Positions 25,014 through 35,022 of a DNA stretch of 64,000 nt are shown here, piece by piece. Numbering within the stretch: position 1 is the first letter of the stretch; every line of letters starts with the position of its first letter. The DNA comes from Bythopirellula goksoeyrii. GTDB taxonomy: Bacteria > Planctomycetota > Planctomycetia > Pirellulales > Lacipirellulaceae. The notes under the pieces are model-generated. The model did not search any database. It saw only the letters and a program-made list of their open reading frames with translations, and had not been told where the DNA came from. The DNA lies in the NCBI RefSeq assembly GCF_008065115.1, contig NZ_CP042913.1, positions 9,211 through 73,210 of the forward strand, written 5' to 3'. The position numbers were made by a program, and so were the translations under genes.

Positions 25014-25154
25014 GGGCGAAACGTCTAGAGAAGTGGGTCTCGGTTCTTTCGTAGTAATCCATACAGCCAGACCACGTTGGCCGGAGTGTGAGCTAAAGTT
25101 GCATTAGCTCGTAGTTTGCGACCGGCGGTCGCAAGCCTGTGGTTATTGCACCTT

Positions 25155-25180
25155 CGCGACCAGCGGTCGCGGCTTTTTTT
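25155..25180 (+). terminator. Intrinsic terminator before the HDOD gene
   Basis: Perfect seven-base stem CGCGACC/GGTCGCG with an AGC loop at 25155-25171, then C and seven T. A similar GCGACCGGCGGTCGC hairpin without a T tract lies about 35 bases upstream. It probably ends the PEP-CTERM transcript. It is only 15 bases before the next start codon, so it could also act on that gene. Confidence 0.75.
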
Positions 25181-25195
25181 GGAAAGAGAAGTCCC

Positions 25196-26182
25196 ATGTC
25201 TAACTTGGCCCTGGAGACGTCAGACTCTATTGATCACTTGCTTGGCCGGTTGGACAAGTTGCACTCGTCTCCCGCGGTTGCGCTGCAGGTGATGGAGATC
25301 ACGCGCGATCCCGATTTTGAATTTCACGACGTCAAGCGGTGTCTGGAAAATGATCCGGCTCTGACGGCTGCGGTTTTGCGGTTGGTGAACTCGTCTTATT
25401 ACGGTTTGCCGCGCAAGATTACGGCTGTTCAAGAAGCGATGGCGTACTTGGGTCGGCGTTCGCTGCGATTGTCGGTGCTGGGATTCGGGCTCGTGAAGGC
25501 GCTGGCCAATGGGTGCCCGAAGACTTTTCACGAGAACTATTGGAGGCGTTCGCTGAGTATGGCCGTGGCGGCCCGAAAACTTGCAGAGCGTTGTGACAAA
25601 CGCGAAGTGCATGCTGATTCGGTATTTGCCGCAGGGCTGTTGGCCGATCTGGGGATGATGGCGATGGCACAAATCGAAACCGCCAAGTACCTGGAGACTT
25701 GCGCAAACTCCGATCATCTGGTCACACAGCTCCAACGTGAAGAGGAAGACTTTGGTTTCACTCACGTGGATGTGGGTGTGCGATTGCTTACCCGGTGGCA
25801 ATTGCCAGAGGAATTGGTGGTGGCCGTTTCTCAGCATCATCACTGCCCGGCATCTGCAGACAAAATGAGTCAGATACTCAAAGTGGCGAGCGTATTGGCT
25901 GAGGTGCTATGGACTGCCGACAGCCCTCACATGCGGATCTTGCTTCCCCTGTTGAAAACTCGATTTGATCTCGATCTGGATGACCTCATTTCGCTTGCCA
26001 CGGAGTGCAAGGAAGCCGTGAAAGAAAGTGTGGAAGTCTTCCAGGTGCGGATCGATGGCGAAATCGACGTCGAAGCAATCGAGCGCGAAGCCCAAGTGAT
26101 ATTCCAAGCCGCCGTCTTCGAAACGGCTGTCGACCTGGATAGTCTGGAGGCTTTGCTGGCCGAAGAAAATGGGCAAGTTTGA
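25196..26182 (+). CDS. HDOD domain protein
   Basis: 328 residues from the ATG at 25196, preceded by GGAAAGAG. A start 57 bases upstream is open but would lie inside the terminator hairpin. The HDOD domain covers about residues 15-215: LPRLPSSP-like LHSSPAVALQVMEI, then NDPALTAAVLRLVNSSYYG and AMAYLGRRSLRLSVL. It lacks the full HD metal set, as is normal for HDOD proteins, which take part in signalling and cell-cycle or c-di-GMP-linked regulation. The C-terminal 100 residues are acidic and helical with no domain I recognise. Confidence 0.88.
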   Translation: MSNLALETSDSIDHLLGRLDKLHSSPAVALQVMEITRDPDFEFHDVKRCLENDPALTAAVLRLVNSSYYGLPRKITAVQEAMAYLGRRSLRLSVLGFGLVKALANGCPKTFHENYWRRSLSMAVAARKLAERCDKREVHADSVFAAGLLADLGMMAMAQIETAKYLETCANSDHLVTQLQREEEDFGFTHVDVGVRLLTRWQLPEELVVAVSQHHHCPASADKMSQILKVASVLAEVLWTADSPHMRILLPLLKTRFDLDLDDLISLATECKEAVKESVEVFQVRIDGEIDVEAIEREAQVIFQAAVFETAVDLDSLEALLAEENGQV

Positions 26183-26281
26183 TCGACTTTCCGTAGGGTC
26201 GCTTGCCGAACTGCCTCCTGAGCGATAGGCTCACGTTCTGCTGAAACTTTCTATCAGCGATGTCTATGCGAGGAGTACCCG

Positions 26282-26704
26282 GTGGAAGAGGGAGCAGATG
26301 GGGAGGCCGCTTTAGAGGCCCAACAGATGCTGCTGGAAAGCAGTTTAGAGCTGGCGTTTCAAACGTATGATGCCGTGCGCGAGAAAATGCGCGATCCCGT
26401 GTTGTTTCTGCTCGATTGTGAAGACGCGGTTGGCGGAGAGATCGCCCGCAGTTGGTTGGGGGACGACACGGTGGACGAAGCTATAGCCGCCCAACGCTCC
26501 GACGGCGATACGGAAAAGACTACCATCTTTCTTTGTGCGTTTCCTTATCTAAAATGTCGTTCGGAGGTCCCGGCGGTATTTGCCTATTTAGCACCAGTGT
26601 TTGAGGGTAATGCGCCGGCGGACGGATTCTTGGCGATCGCGGTTACGAGTGGCGGGGCTTCGGCGCTGACAGTCCCGTTTGATGCACGTGATGCAGCGTG
26701 GTGA
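26282..26704 (+). CDS. Conserved-looking acidic protein of unknown function
   Basis: 140 residues, GTG start at 26282 with GAGGAG upstream. No family recognised. It is acidic and probably cytoplasmic; an N-terminal helix (EAALEAQQMLLESSLELAF) precedes a region with FLLDCEDAVGGEIAR and a C-terminal hydrophobic segment ADGFLAIAVTSGGASALTV. The real stop lies about 20 bases before the isocitrate dehydrogenase start, so co-transcription with that gene is likely. The HDOD gene ends 99 bases upstream. Confidence 0.7.
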   Translation: MEEGADGEAALEAQQMLLESSLELAFQTYDAVREKMRDPVLFLLDCEDAVGGEIARSWLGDDTVDEAIAAQRSDGDTEKTTIFLCAFPYLKCRSEVPAVFAYLAPVFEGNAPADGFLAIAVTSGGASALTVPFDARDAAW

Positions 26705-26726
26705 AAATTTATCTAGAAAGTCGTTT

Positions 26727-27734
26727 ATGAGTTATTCTGTAGTCTCGATTGCTGGTGATGGAATTGGACCCGAGGTTTGTGCAGCTGCGAAGGCGATTCT
26801 CGATGCGAGTGGCGTGGCCATTGACTGGCGAGAGGCAGTGGCAGGGCAGGGGGCCTTTGAAACGGTAGGTGATCCACTTCCCGAAGCAACGCTGGATGCC
26901 GTTAGATCGGCTGATGCAACACTCAAGGGACCAACGGCGACGGCCTCCGGGGCCGGTTTCCGCAGCGTCAATGTCGCTCTGCGGCAAAAGCTGAATTTGT
27001 TTGCCAACTTCCGCCCTGCTCGATCACTCCCTGGTGTCGTTACTCGATTCGAAGATGTTGATCTGATCGTGATCCGCGAAAACACGGAAGGACTCTACAG
27101 CGGGCTGGAGCATACCGTGGTGCCAGGGGTTGTTGAGAGTTTGCGAATTATTACCAAGGTTGCGTCGGAGCGAATTGCACGGTTTGCGTTCCAAACGGCT
27201 CGTCGGCAGGATCGCAAACGCGTGACCTGTGTCCACAAGGCAAATATTCTGAAGCTCAGCGACGGGTTGTTCTTACAGACTTGCCAGGAAGTTGCCGAGG
27301 AGTTCAGCGACATCGAATTCGATGACTGCATCGTGGACGCGGCGGCTATGAAGTTAGTTAGTAATCCCCATGTATTTGACGTACTCGTGATGGAAAATTT
27401 ATTCGGTGATATTCTATCCGACCTGACCAGCGGACTTGTAGGCGGCCTGGGGGTGACGCCTAGTGCCAATGTTGGCGAAAAGCTGGCGGTGTTTGAGGCA
27501 GTCCATGGCACAGCCCCCGATATTGCAGGCAAGGGATTGGCGAATCCGACTGCACTCGTGTTGAGCGGTGTGTTGATGTTGCGTTTTCTTGGTGAGAAGA
27601 CAGCGGCGGACGCAGTGGAAAATGCAGTCCGCGGCGTGCTAGCCGAAGGAAAGACGCTGACGGGTGATTTGGGGGGTAATGCCTCGACGAGCGAGTATAC
27701 TAACGCGGTAATCTCGCGGCTTGAGGCGAATTGA
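26727..27734 (+). CDS. NAD-type isocitrate/isopropylmalate dehydrogenase family enzyme
   Basis: Beta-decarboxylating dehydrogenase, 335 residues from the ATG at 26727. The substrate helix has RSVNVALRQKLNLFANFRPA, with the serine typical of isocitrate over isopropylmalate. Other marks are ENTEGLYSGLEH, the metal-binding MENLFGDILSDL and the cofactor loop GTAPDIAGKGLANP, whose Asp points to NAD+ use. It resembles monomer-type NAD-isocitrate dehydrogenases, so isocitrate to 2-oxoglutarate in the TCA cycle is the best call. Homoisocitrate or isopropylmalate use is not fully excluded. An in-frame start 48 bases upstream overlaps the previous gene and lacks a ribosome site. Confidence 0.88.
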   Translation: MSYSVVSIAGDGIGPEVCAAAKAILDASGVAIDWREAVAGQGAFETVGDPLPEATLDAVRSADATLKGPTATASGAGFRSVNVALRQKLNLFANFRPARSLPGVVTRFEDVDLIVIRENTEGLYSGLEHTVVPGVVESLRIITKVASERIARFAFQTARRQDRKRVTCVHKANILKLSDGLFLQTCQEVAEEFSDIEFDDCIVDAAAMKLVSNPHVFDVLVMENLFGDILSDLTSGLVGGLGVTPSANVGEKLAVFEAVHGTAPDIAGKGLANPTALVLSGVLMLRFLGEKTAADAVENAVRGVLAEGKTLTGDLGGNASTSEYTNAVISRLEAN

Positions 27735-27797
27735 TATATTAGCCCTCATCGGTAGGCGAGGGATGCTTGAGGTTCAACCATGGCCTTCCGGCCACGG

Positions 27798-29369
27798 CTA
27801 TGAGGTTGAAATCTGTTGCAAGACTCGGTCAATGCGAGCGAGGCTACGCTCTTGGCCAAGAATGGCTAGTGTCTCGAAGAGTCCGAAACCCACAGGTTTG
27901 CCCGTGATCGCAACGCGGACCGCGTGGACGATCTCGACGATCTTGATTCCTTTCTCTGCGACGAATTCCTTCAATGTTTCTTCGAGCGTCGCGGCCTCGA
28001 ATGTTTCTACGCTGGCTAGATGATCACGGAACTCGGCCAAGAGCTGAGGCGAATTTTCCGCTTTGCGGAGTCGCTTGTCGAGAGTTTTCTCATCGTATTC
28101 GAGCTTGTCGTCAGCGACGAAGAAATCATCGTAATCGAGAATGTCTCCCGCGACTTTGATCCGGTCGCCAGCAGCCTCGCAGATTTGACTGAGGTAAGGA
28201 CCGGTATCACACGGCGGCGGGTTTTTGATGTAGCCGGCTGCTTGCAGAAAGGGCAACACCCTCGCAACCTTTTGCTTGAGGGGCAATTTCTGCATCGCGC
28301 GATCTTGAAAAGCAACCAGCTTCTGCGGATCGAAGCTTGCCGGAGCCTTGTTAACTCGTTCAAGCGAAAAATGTTTGATCATCTCGTCGCGGGTAAACTC
28401 TTCGGTTTTGTCGTCGAGAGACCAACCTAAGAGCAAAAGGTAGTTGAGAATCGCGTCGGGCAAAAAACCAATTTGCTCGTAGAAATCGACAATGACTGGG
28501 TTGAAGACTTCGCTGTCCACTGAGAGATGCATCCGTTCGGCAATTCGTTCGCCGTGGGACTTGAGTTGGGCAAAGTCCTTGTTCTTGAGGTATTTGTCCA
28601 GCTTGCGTTTGCTGAGTTTGTGTTTGCTACCTGGTTCTGCCACATAGGGCAGATGGGCATACTCGGGGAGCGAGTAGCCGAGCGATTGGGCGATGTATAT
28701 CTGCCGAGGGGTGTTAGAGAGGTGCTCCTCGGCGCGGATGACGTGCGTGATTTGCATGTCGTTGTCATCGACCACCGATGCGAGATGATACAGGCAGCTA
28801 CCATCGGCACGCTGGATAACATGGTCCTGTTCGTTGGACCAGGGAAAGCGAACTTCTCCGCGGATCAGATCTTGATGGATTAACTCCCCTTCGCGAGGCA
28901 TTTTTAGGCGGACAACTGCCTGGCGGCCTTCAGCAGCGAACTGCTGCGCTTGCTCGATGGATTCCGCCATCCAGCGACGACTATAGGTGAACTGTTCCCC
29001 TGCTTGTTGTGCCGCTTCCCGTTCTGCCTGAATTTCCTCGGTCGTGGCGAAATCGCGATATGCTGCGCCAGAAGCCAATAGCGATTCGACCGCAGCTTGA
29101 TACTTGTCACTGCGTTCGGATTGGTAGTAGGGTCCATAAGGGCCGCCTACTTCGGGACCTTCGTCCCAATCAAGCCCCAGCCACCGAAAACCTTCAAGGA
29201 TTGGCTGGAGGGCGGCTTCAACATTGCGTTGCTGATCTGTGTCGTCAACTCTCAGCACAAATTGCCCGCCGTGGGCGCGTGCAAAGAGCCAATTGAACAA
29301 GGCTGTGCGGACCCCGCCGATGTGGAGATAACCTGTCGGGCTGGGTGCAAAACGTGTGCGAACCGTCAT
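27798..29369 (-). CDS. gltX: Glutamyl-tRNA synthetase
   Basis: Class I aminoacyl-tRNA synthetase, 523 residues. HIGH-motif variant HIGG at 16-19 inside [18 protein letters not shown], and KMSKS variant KLSKR near residue 255. The C-terminal anticodon-binding helical domain is present. GlnRS is encoded at the end of the window (62836 onward), so this enzyme need not misacylate tRNA-Gln and is probably the discriminating form. It is convergent with the isocitrate dehydrogenase gene. Confidence 0.96.
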   Translation of the reverse strand: MTVRTRFAPSPTGYLHIGGVRTALFNWLFARAHGGQFVLRVDDTDQQRNVEAALQPILEGFRWLGLDWDEGPEVGGPYGPYYQSERSDKYQAAVESLLASGAAYRDFATTEEIQAEREAAQQAGEQFTYSRRWMAESIEQAQQFAAEGRQAVVRLKMPREGELIHQDLIRGEVRFPWSNEQDHVIQRADGSCLYHLASVVDDNDMQITHVIRAEEHLSNTPRQIYIAQSLGYSLPEYAHLPYVAEPGSKHKLSKRKLDKYLKNKDFAQLKSHGERIAERMHLSVDSEVFNPVIVDFYEQIGFLPDAILNYLLLLGWSLDDKTEEFTRDEMIKHFSLERVNKAPASFDPQKLVAFQDRAMQKLPLKQKVARVLPFLQAAGYIKNPPPCDTGPYLSQICEAAGDRIKVAGDILDYDDFFVADDKLEYDEKTLDKRLRKAENSPQLLAEFRDHLASVETFEAATLEETLKEFVAEKGIKIVEIVHAVRVAITGKPVGFGLFETLAILGQERSLARIDRVLQQISTS

Positions 29370-29555
29370 GGAACCTACGAGGGAAAGTGGTGAAAGGTTT
29401 GCGTCGTTCCCAGCTATGCGTGAAATCAGAGGGCATGCACAAACTCTGGGTTCCCACCTGCGCGGGAATGACGTTGGCAGCAGAGACTACTATCCCCGAA
29501 GCGACGGAGTCCTGAAAGGGGACGACAGGATTTTTCTTGATAAGCCCTGCGTTTT

Positions 29556-30587
29556 TCAGGCAGCTCTATGGCGTTGCTGTTTGCGGAGACGCTTGCGTTC
29601 TGCCTTCGAGAGGGGGCGATCGTAGTCGTCTTCGGGTTGGCTGCCATCGATCCACGCCGACTCGGAATCCTCCTCAGCTTCGTCGTGGGATTCGTTGGCC
29701 ACAGCAGTATTTGAAGCACTAGCCGCCACCACGATTTTGCTCTCAGGCGCATCGTGCTCGATCAATCCTTGTACGTCGAGAACGACATACCTGGCAGTCA
29801 GTAGGCACCCCATCAGCGAGAGCAAGAATCCTGCTAGAGGCAGTGAGCGAGTGATCGTCCCAGCCCAAAGCGAGTTCTCGATTGGAATCCATCCTGCAGC
29901 AAGTCCACCGGCAATCAGAAAGCACGTCATTGCCAACAGAAACACGGTCATCGCTGTTCGACATTCAGCGGCATCAATTACCAACTTTGAGAATACGTAA
30001 CCGCCGATAAGCAACACCGGTAGCAACCACCATCCTGAATCGTTGCTCAAGAGATGCCAACCCGTGCTGTGGCCCAACATCTGCCCGACAACTGGATGAA
30101 TCGCGAGTACACAGTTGGCACTGAGTATGACAGATAGCCAACTCACCATCCGCCAAACACGATAACGGCCACTCAGATCGTCGATGCGATGCCGTTTCAA
30201 TAGGTAGACTACATGCGCACAGGCTGCGGTAAGGAGCAGCGATGCCGCCGAAGTCCAGGCAATCAACCGAGACGAAAACACCTCTGCAAGATTGATGTCG
30301 ACTCCCTGGGGAATGAAAGCCGAGATCTTTGCGGCGTGGTGGGCAACCATTTCTGCAAGAATCCCCAAGAATGCTCCGGCTGCGATTAGCAGTCCGAAAA
30401 CGCGAGCCCTACGTGGAATATAGTCAGTAATCTGAGGGTGGTTCTCTATGTTCGCACCCCCACCATAGCGAGGTGTATCGCCCGGGATCCGGTCAGACTC
30501 TTGAATGTTGTAGGCAACACTCACGGAGGATTGGTCTTCATTGAGGACGCGTCGAAGTCGTCCCAAGCGTGCGTTATTTCGTGCCAT
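29556..30587 (-). CDS. Polytopic membrane protein of unknown function
   Basis: 343 residues. A cytoplasmic N-terminal tail of about 60 residues, then about six to seven hydrophobic helices between 62 and 280 (for example VFGLLIAAGAFLGILAEMV, SWLSVILSANCVLAI, MTVFLLAMTCFLIAGGLAAG), and a charged acidic-then-basic tail ending LSKAERKRLRKQQRHRAA. No catalytic motif or known family seen. It lies between gltX and a signalling gene, facing away from the latter, so context does not give a role. Confidence 0.75.
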   Translation of the reverse strand: MARNNARLGRLRRVLNEDQSSVSVAYNIQESDRIPGDTPRYGGGANIENHPQITDYIPRRARVFGLLIAAGAFLGILAEMVAHHAAKISAFIPQGVDINLAEVFSSRLIAWTSAASLLLTAACAHVVYLLKRHRIDDLSGRYRVWRMVSWLSVILSANCVLAIHPVVGQMLGHSTGWHLLSNDSGWWLLPVLLIGGYVFSKLVIDAAECRTAMTVFLLAMTCFLIAGGLAAGWIPIENSLWAGTITRSLPLAGFLLSLMGCLLTARYVVLDVQGLIEHDAPESKIVVAASASNTAVANESHDEAEEDSESAWIDGSQPEDDYDRPLSKAERKRLRKQQRHRAA

Positions 30588-31055
30588 CGTGCCGCTTTGC
30601 TGAATTGGATTCGGTGTTTCAACCGGTCAGTTCGAGTTTGCCCAGCTAATTCGTAGCCGGCTTTGATATCTGTCCGCCTGCCTTTTTGAGTGCTAGCTAG
30701 GAATCGTAGTTAGCGCATAGCCAGCCAACACTCGACTAGCTTCCGTACAATCGGAATCGGCATTTTGACCGCACCATTCGCTATGAACGTTCGTCAAACC
30801 GCTTTGTAACGGTTGGGTAAAATCTATAAATGGCTGCTACCAGCGAGTCAGAAGCAAACTACAGGACTCCCCAGGGGAAACCGGGCAATCCGATTGTAGG
30901 GGTTGTGCGCCTAGGTGATTGGTGACCGTGCCAAGTCCCTGGACTTAAATCAGGAGGTCCAAAAATAACCTAGCCTTAAAGAGGAAATCGGAGGGGTGTC
31001 ACCTGCGTAATCTGGCAGCCGGTATTCCGAATCAAACTGCACATGCATTGATCCT
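30588..31055. other. Long leader/intergenic region upstream of the HD-PAS-GGDEF gene
   Basis: 468 bases without a gene. The last 220 bases contain several short self-complementary pieces (CCCCAGGGG, CAATCCGATTG, AAGTCCctGGACTT) that could form a structured leader. It does not match the c-di-GMP-I riboswitch consensus that I looked for. No clear promoter was seen. Confidence 0.35.
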
Positions 31056-33335
31056 ATGTCTGAATCAAATACTGAAATTCAAGAACCTCCAGTTCCTGAA
31101 GTATCGCAAGCCAAGTCATCCAGATTGACGTCGACCGAGTCGCGAGTGGCTGAAATCAGCTCCCTCCTGCGCGCGTTGGAAGATGTGGCAGGCGGCAGCG
31201 GCTTGGTAAAGCACAATGAAGATGTGAAACCCCATCCGACCGCACGCCATGAAAATAAGCTGGTGCAAGTTCGACTAGGAATGGCAAGCGGGTTGTTCAC
31301 CGCTTTGCGCCAAAAGCACCCTCAGACGGCCGAGCATTCTTTGCGAGTTTCACTAGGATGCAGTTCTTGGGCGCTCTATGCGGGATTGGACGAAGCCACG
31401 AGAGACATTATCGAAGTGGCTGCTCTACTTCACGACATTGGGAAGATCGGCGTCCCCGATTCGATTCTAACTAAATCAAGCCGCCTCACACCAGAAGAAG
31501 AATCGCTGGTACGAAAGCAATGCCGACAGGGGAGTTCCATCGTAGCAGAATGCTGTGGTTCGACTGAAGTATTGCAAGCGATCATGCATTCGACCTCACG
31601 CTTTGACGGCGGCGACGATGAACAAGCGCTCCGTGGCGAGGGAATTCCGCTGGCAGCGAGAATGATTGCCATTGTCGATGCCTTCGATTCGATGACAACC
31701 GATCAAGTCTATCGTGATGCTTGGAGTCGCGATCGTGCCCTACAGGAACTCTTTGAGCACTCCGGTACACAATTTGATTCCGTGCTAGTCAAGCAATTCC
31801 AAGAAGTACTCTCAGAACACCATGATGTGCTGACTGAGCGTGTCGCAACACGATGGCTCAATGAACTAAATAATACGCAGGATGAACTGCCCTGGGATGC
31901 TGTCCAGAATGCAGAGTCTCCAGTGCCAACCAAACAAGGTTCAGCCTCCGAAAACTCTGGACGATCGCTCTTCGAGCAAAAGCTCATTGAAGCGATGCGG
32001 GACGGAGTGGTATTCGTCGACGTTCAGGCCAAGATTACTCTTTGGAACAAGGGTGCCGAGCAAATCACTGGCATCAGTCGAGGCGCTGCCACGGGGCGAA
32101 CATTTGCACCGAGCTTGCTAGAAATGTGTAGTCACGGCAAACGACGCATCCATGATGGTTCGTGTCCCGTTGCGCGAGTACTGCGTACAAGTTCTCAGAT
32201 TCGGCAGCGGTTGATGATTTTGGGTCGTCAAGGAAAATTGGTACCGATCGACTTGCACGCCATTCCCGTGATAGGACGTGATGGTGCCATTCTTGGTGCG
32301 ACGATTCTTTTACACGATGCCCAGTCTGAAGCAACTCTGGAAGAAAAATGCGAAGCTTTGCATGCCGAAGTCACGCGAGATCCGCTTACCAAAGTGGCAA
32401 ATCGAGCAGAATTTGACCGAATGCAAGCTTTGTTCATTGAAGCGCACGAGCAGGCGCATCACCCTTGTAGCCTCATTATGATCGATATCGATCACTTCAA
32501 GTCAATCAATGACACCCATGGCCATCAGGCGGGCGACGAAGCGATCATCACGGTTGCCGGTCTCCTCTCTTCGATGTGTCGAACGGGTGACCTTGTTGCC
32601 CGATATGGCGGGGAAGAATTCGCGGTGTTGTGTGCCGACTGTAACAATGCCCATGCAGCACGTCGCGCGGAAGAAATTCGCCGCAAACTAGCAGAAACAT
32701 CCCATTCGCAACTAGGCGACAAAAAGATAACTGCCAGTTTTGGCGTGACAGAATTGCAAGCAGGTGACAACTCGGAAACGATGCTGCGTCGTGCGGACCG
32801 AGCTCTGTTGATGGCGAAGGAGCAAGGTCGAAATCAAGTCGTACAACTGGGGAACGGCATGGAAAAACAACCGACAAAGAAAAAATGGTGGTGGTTGGGT
32901 AGGTTTTCAGGGAAACCTGTTATCGAGACCTCTCTTTCGACGGCAGTACCTATCGATATTGCGATTGCCAAGCTTCGTGGGTTCGTTTCCGACCACCAGG
33001 CGAAAATAGTTTCTACGAAGGAAAATACCGTCGAACTGGAAATCGCCAGTTCAAAGGTTTCTTGCGATCGCCGCAGAGGAGACCGTAATATTGACTACCG
33101 CATCGAACTGGAGTTTAGCGAACAGCGCGTCATGAGGACGAACAATCTTGGTTTCGCAGCGGGAGAATATACCTCGACAAATATCGAAGTGGCTGTGCGA
33201 CCGCGTAGTACGAGTAATCGTCGTAGCGGCGACGTGGCTGATCGTGCGCAAATGATACTTCAAAGTGTAAAGGCCTATTTGATGGCGAAAGAGGAACACG
33301 AGTTGATTGAAGAGTCTCAACTTCTTGTTCTGTAA
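31056..33335 (+). CDS. HD-PAS-GGDEF signalling protein, probable diguanylate cyclase
   Basis: 759 residues, no membrane helix seen. In order: an unstructured N-terminus; an HD-type domain (about 85-260) with LLHDIGKIGVPD (H126, D127) but with the HHExWDGxGYP stretch replaced by HSTSRFDGGDDEQ, so the GYP signature is gone; a PAS domain (about 310-430) with DGVVFVDVQAKITLWNKGAE; a GGDEF domain with intact GGEEF at about 518-522 and an RxxD inhibitory site (RTGD) just before it; and a C-terminal region of about 130 residues after KKKWWWLGRFSG with no known match. The cyclase half should make c-di-GMP; the HD half may be a sensor or residual phosphodiesterase. It stands alone with a long leader. 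Confidence 0.88.
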   Translation: MSESNTEIQEPPVPEVSQAKSSRLTSTESRVAEISSLLRALEDVAGGSGLVKHNEDVKPHPTARHENKLVQVRLGMASGLFTALRQKHPQTAEHSLRVSLGCSSWALYAGLDEATRDIIEVAALLHDIGKIGVPDSILTKSSRLTPEEESLVRKQCRQGSSIVAECCGSTEVLQAIMHSTSRFDGGDDEQALRGEGIPLAARMIAIVDAFDSMTTDQVYRDAWSRDRALQELFEHSGTQFDSVLVKQFQEVLSEHHDVLTERVATRWLNELNNTQDELPWDAVQNAESPVPTKQGSASENSGRSLFEQKLIEAMRDGVVFVDVQAKITLWNKGAEQITGISRGAATGRTFAPSLLEMCSHGKRRIHDGSCPVARVLRTSSQIRQRLMILGRQGKLVPIDLHAIPVIGRDGAILGATILLHDAQSEATLEEKCEALHAEVTRDPLTKVANRAEFDRMQALFIEAHEQAHHPCSLIMIDIDHFKSINDTHGHQAGDEAIITVAGLLSSMCRTGDLVARYGGEEFAVLCADCNNAHAARRAEEIRRKLAETSHSQLGDKKITASFGVTELQAGDNSETMLRRADRALLMAKEQGRNQVVQLGNGMEKQPTKKKWWWLGRFSGKPVIETSLSTAVPIDIAIAKLRGFVSDHQAKIVSTKENTVELEIASSKVSCDRRRGDRNIDYRIELEFSEQRVMRTNNLGFAAGEYTSTNIEVAVRPRSTSNRRSGDVADRAQMILQSVKAYLMAKEEHELIEESQLLVL

Positions 33336-33423
33336 GAATTCAAAGCAATTAGCTGCCAGCTGTTAGTCAGAGATCGATAGGCTTTCTGGCAGTTGCAATG
33401 CATATTTAACTAAGGGCAATGCC

Positions 33424-33753
33424 ATGCGTGATGACATTCGAGAAACGATGAATTGGAAAGGGAGGAGACCCCGGACCGAATCGCGAAATCAAAACCGACC
33501 CCCTCTCTCCCAACACACGAAGTTGCGATCCGTTGCCCCAGAGAAGCCTTCTGTTGATGCCTTGGACGCCGCCTTTGAAGACGTTGATTTGAACTCTGAA
33601 TATACGCTGCACAAGAGAGTAGATCGCGGTTCTACCAACACAGATTCCAAGGAATCAATCGTCGAGAGACTTTCCTTGCAACTCTCAGCACTTGAAGCCC
33701 AGTGCCACCATCTGCAAGGACTGTTAAGTTCGGCTGGTAGGACTGATAGTTAA
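33424..33753 (+). CDS. Small protein of unknown function
   Basis: 109 residues, starting ATG at 33424 with AAGGGC upstream, 88 bases behind the GGDEF gene and possibly on its transcript. The N-terminal half is basic and disordered (NWKGRRPRTESRNQNRPP). The C-terminal half could form a short coiled coil (SIVERLSLQLSALEAQCHHL). No family recognised. Confidence 0.5.
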   Translation: MRDDIRETMNWKGRRPRTESRNQNRPPLSQHTKLRSVAPEKPSVDALDAAFEDVDLNSEYTLHKRVDRGSTNTDSKESIVERLSLQLSALEAQCHHLQGLLSSAGRTDS

Positions 33754-34003
33754 GTGGACCGAGGTGCGACAAAATTGCGCGGCTCTCGTCTTGCCTGAAG
33801 CCGACATATCTTGCTCAGTCTGTTGATACCGGAAGCTGATGTATCCGGCTCGACTTTCTATGGGCCGATTGCCCAACCGGATTCAGTCCGTTATGCTGCT
33901 GATTGAGCGGATGGCCCGGGAATCATCAGATCTGGCGACATTCTTTCCCGGCGCTTCGCAGTGTGAATATAACGCAACTCAATCCTATGAGGAGGAATCT
34001 AAA

Positions 34004-34615
34004 ATGGCCTACACTCTCCCCGATTTACCGTATCCTAACAACGCACTGGAGCCTCATATCGATGCCAAGACGATGGAGATCCACCACGACAAACACCACA
34101 ATGCCTACGTGACTAATGTCAACGCCGCTTTGGAAGGGGCAGGGGTTGCTGAGATGTCAATCGAAGACTTGTGTCGCAAGATCGACACCGTGCCTGAGAA
34201 CATCCGAACGGCCGTGCGAAATAACGGCGGTGGGCATGCCAATCACTCTCTATTTTGGACCGTCATGTGCCCCAAGGGGGGCGGCGAACCTTCTGGAGCG
34301 ATTGGTGAAGCCATCACTAGTGAACTGGGTGGATTCGCGGCCTTTAAAGAAGCCTTCAGCAAGGCTGCAGCCACACGCTTCGGCAGCGGCTGGGCCTGGC
34401 TGAGTGTTACTCCGGCTGGCAAGTTGATCGTCGAAAGCACTCCAAATCAGGACAACCCCTACATGAGTGGCAACACGCCGATCTTGGGATTGGATGTCTG
34501 GGAACATGCCTATTATCTTCACTACCAGAATCGTCGTCCTGATTACGTTGCCGCCTTCTTCAACGTGATCGATTGGAAGGCCGTCGACGAACGATACGAC
34601 AAGGCAAAAGGCTGA
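34004..34615 (+). CDS. sodA: Superoxide dismutase, Fe/Mn family (Mn-like)
   Basis: 203 residues from the ATG at 34004, preceded by a strong GAGGAGGAA; longer upstream frames are not credible. Metal ligands are visible in [11 protein letters not shown] (first His), [10 protein letters not shown] (second His) and [12 protein letters not shown] (Asp and His). GGHANHS and the glutamine in NQDNP fit the manganese-type enzyme better than iron-type. It is cytoplasmic, with no signal peptide, and followed by its own terminator. Confidence 0.95.
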   Translation: MAYTLPDLPYPNNALEPHIDAKTMEIHHDKHHNAYVTNVNAALEGAGVAEMSIEDLCRKIDTVPENIRTAVRNNGGGHANHSLFWTVMCPKGGGEPSGAIGEAITSELGGFAAFKEAFSKAAATRFGSGWAWLSVTPAGKLIVESTPNQDNPYMSGNTPILGLDVWEHAYYLHYQNRRPDYVAAFFNVIDWKAVDERYDKAKG

Positions 34616-34648
34616 GGAAAAGGCGAATTGCTAGCACTGCCAATGAAT

Positions 34649-34721
34649 AGCACCCACACATGCATGCATTGCTCAACCCTTCGTAGGGTGCATTGCAGTC
34701 ATGTGCCGGGTGCTGTTTTTC
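34649..34721 (+). terminator. Long-hairpin terminator after sodA
   Basis: Outer stem AGCACCC/GGGTGCT encloses an inner hairpin GCATTGC..ACCC..GGGTGCATTGC, followed by GTTTTTCT. It probably ends the sodA transcript. Confidence 0.65.
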
Positions 34722-34749
34722 TAGGCAAGCGAAGACGATGCAACTGACA

Positions 34750-34777
34750 TTGACCCTCTAAAGAGGGCCTCTATAAT
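34750..34777 (+). promoter_or_regulatory. Sigma-70-type promoter for the 35023 lipoprotein gene
   Basis: TTGACC at 34750-34755, perfect TATAAT at 34772-34777, 16-base spacer. The start would be near 34784, leaving a leader of about 240 bases with no reading frame. A CTCGCTAGCGGAG hairpin lies directly at the predicted start. Confidence 0.6.
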
Positions 34778-35022
34778 CCCCGCTCGCTAGCGGAGCGCAA
34801 ATCCGTCGGCGAAAATCGTCATAAACTTCTCCTGAATCGAGGAATTTTAGTAAGCAGGTTTGCTCAAGCTTGCCGACAAGAGAATAAGTAGGGATTATTC
34901 CGCCGCTGAGTAATTATCGCTTAATGCGGGATAGCGAAACCCTGATACCTGACTTCTATATTATCTTTACTCAATAGAAGCGTAGGGAAGCAAACTAAAT
35001 CATAGACTGGGGCACGGATGCC

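Noticed and set aside
30588-31055. c-di-GMP riboswitch in the leader of the GGDEF gene
   Set aside because: The GGGAAACCGGGCAA piece is suggestive, but the conserved CACGCA and GCAAAGCC elements are absent.
33839-34003. Longer N-terminus for superoxide dismutase
   Set aside because: The first 55 codons match nothing in the family and the strong GAGGAGGAA stands just before the ATG at 34004.
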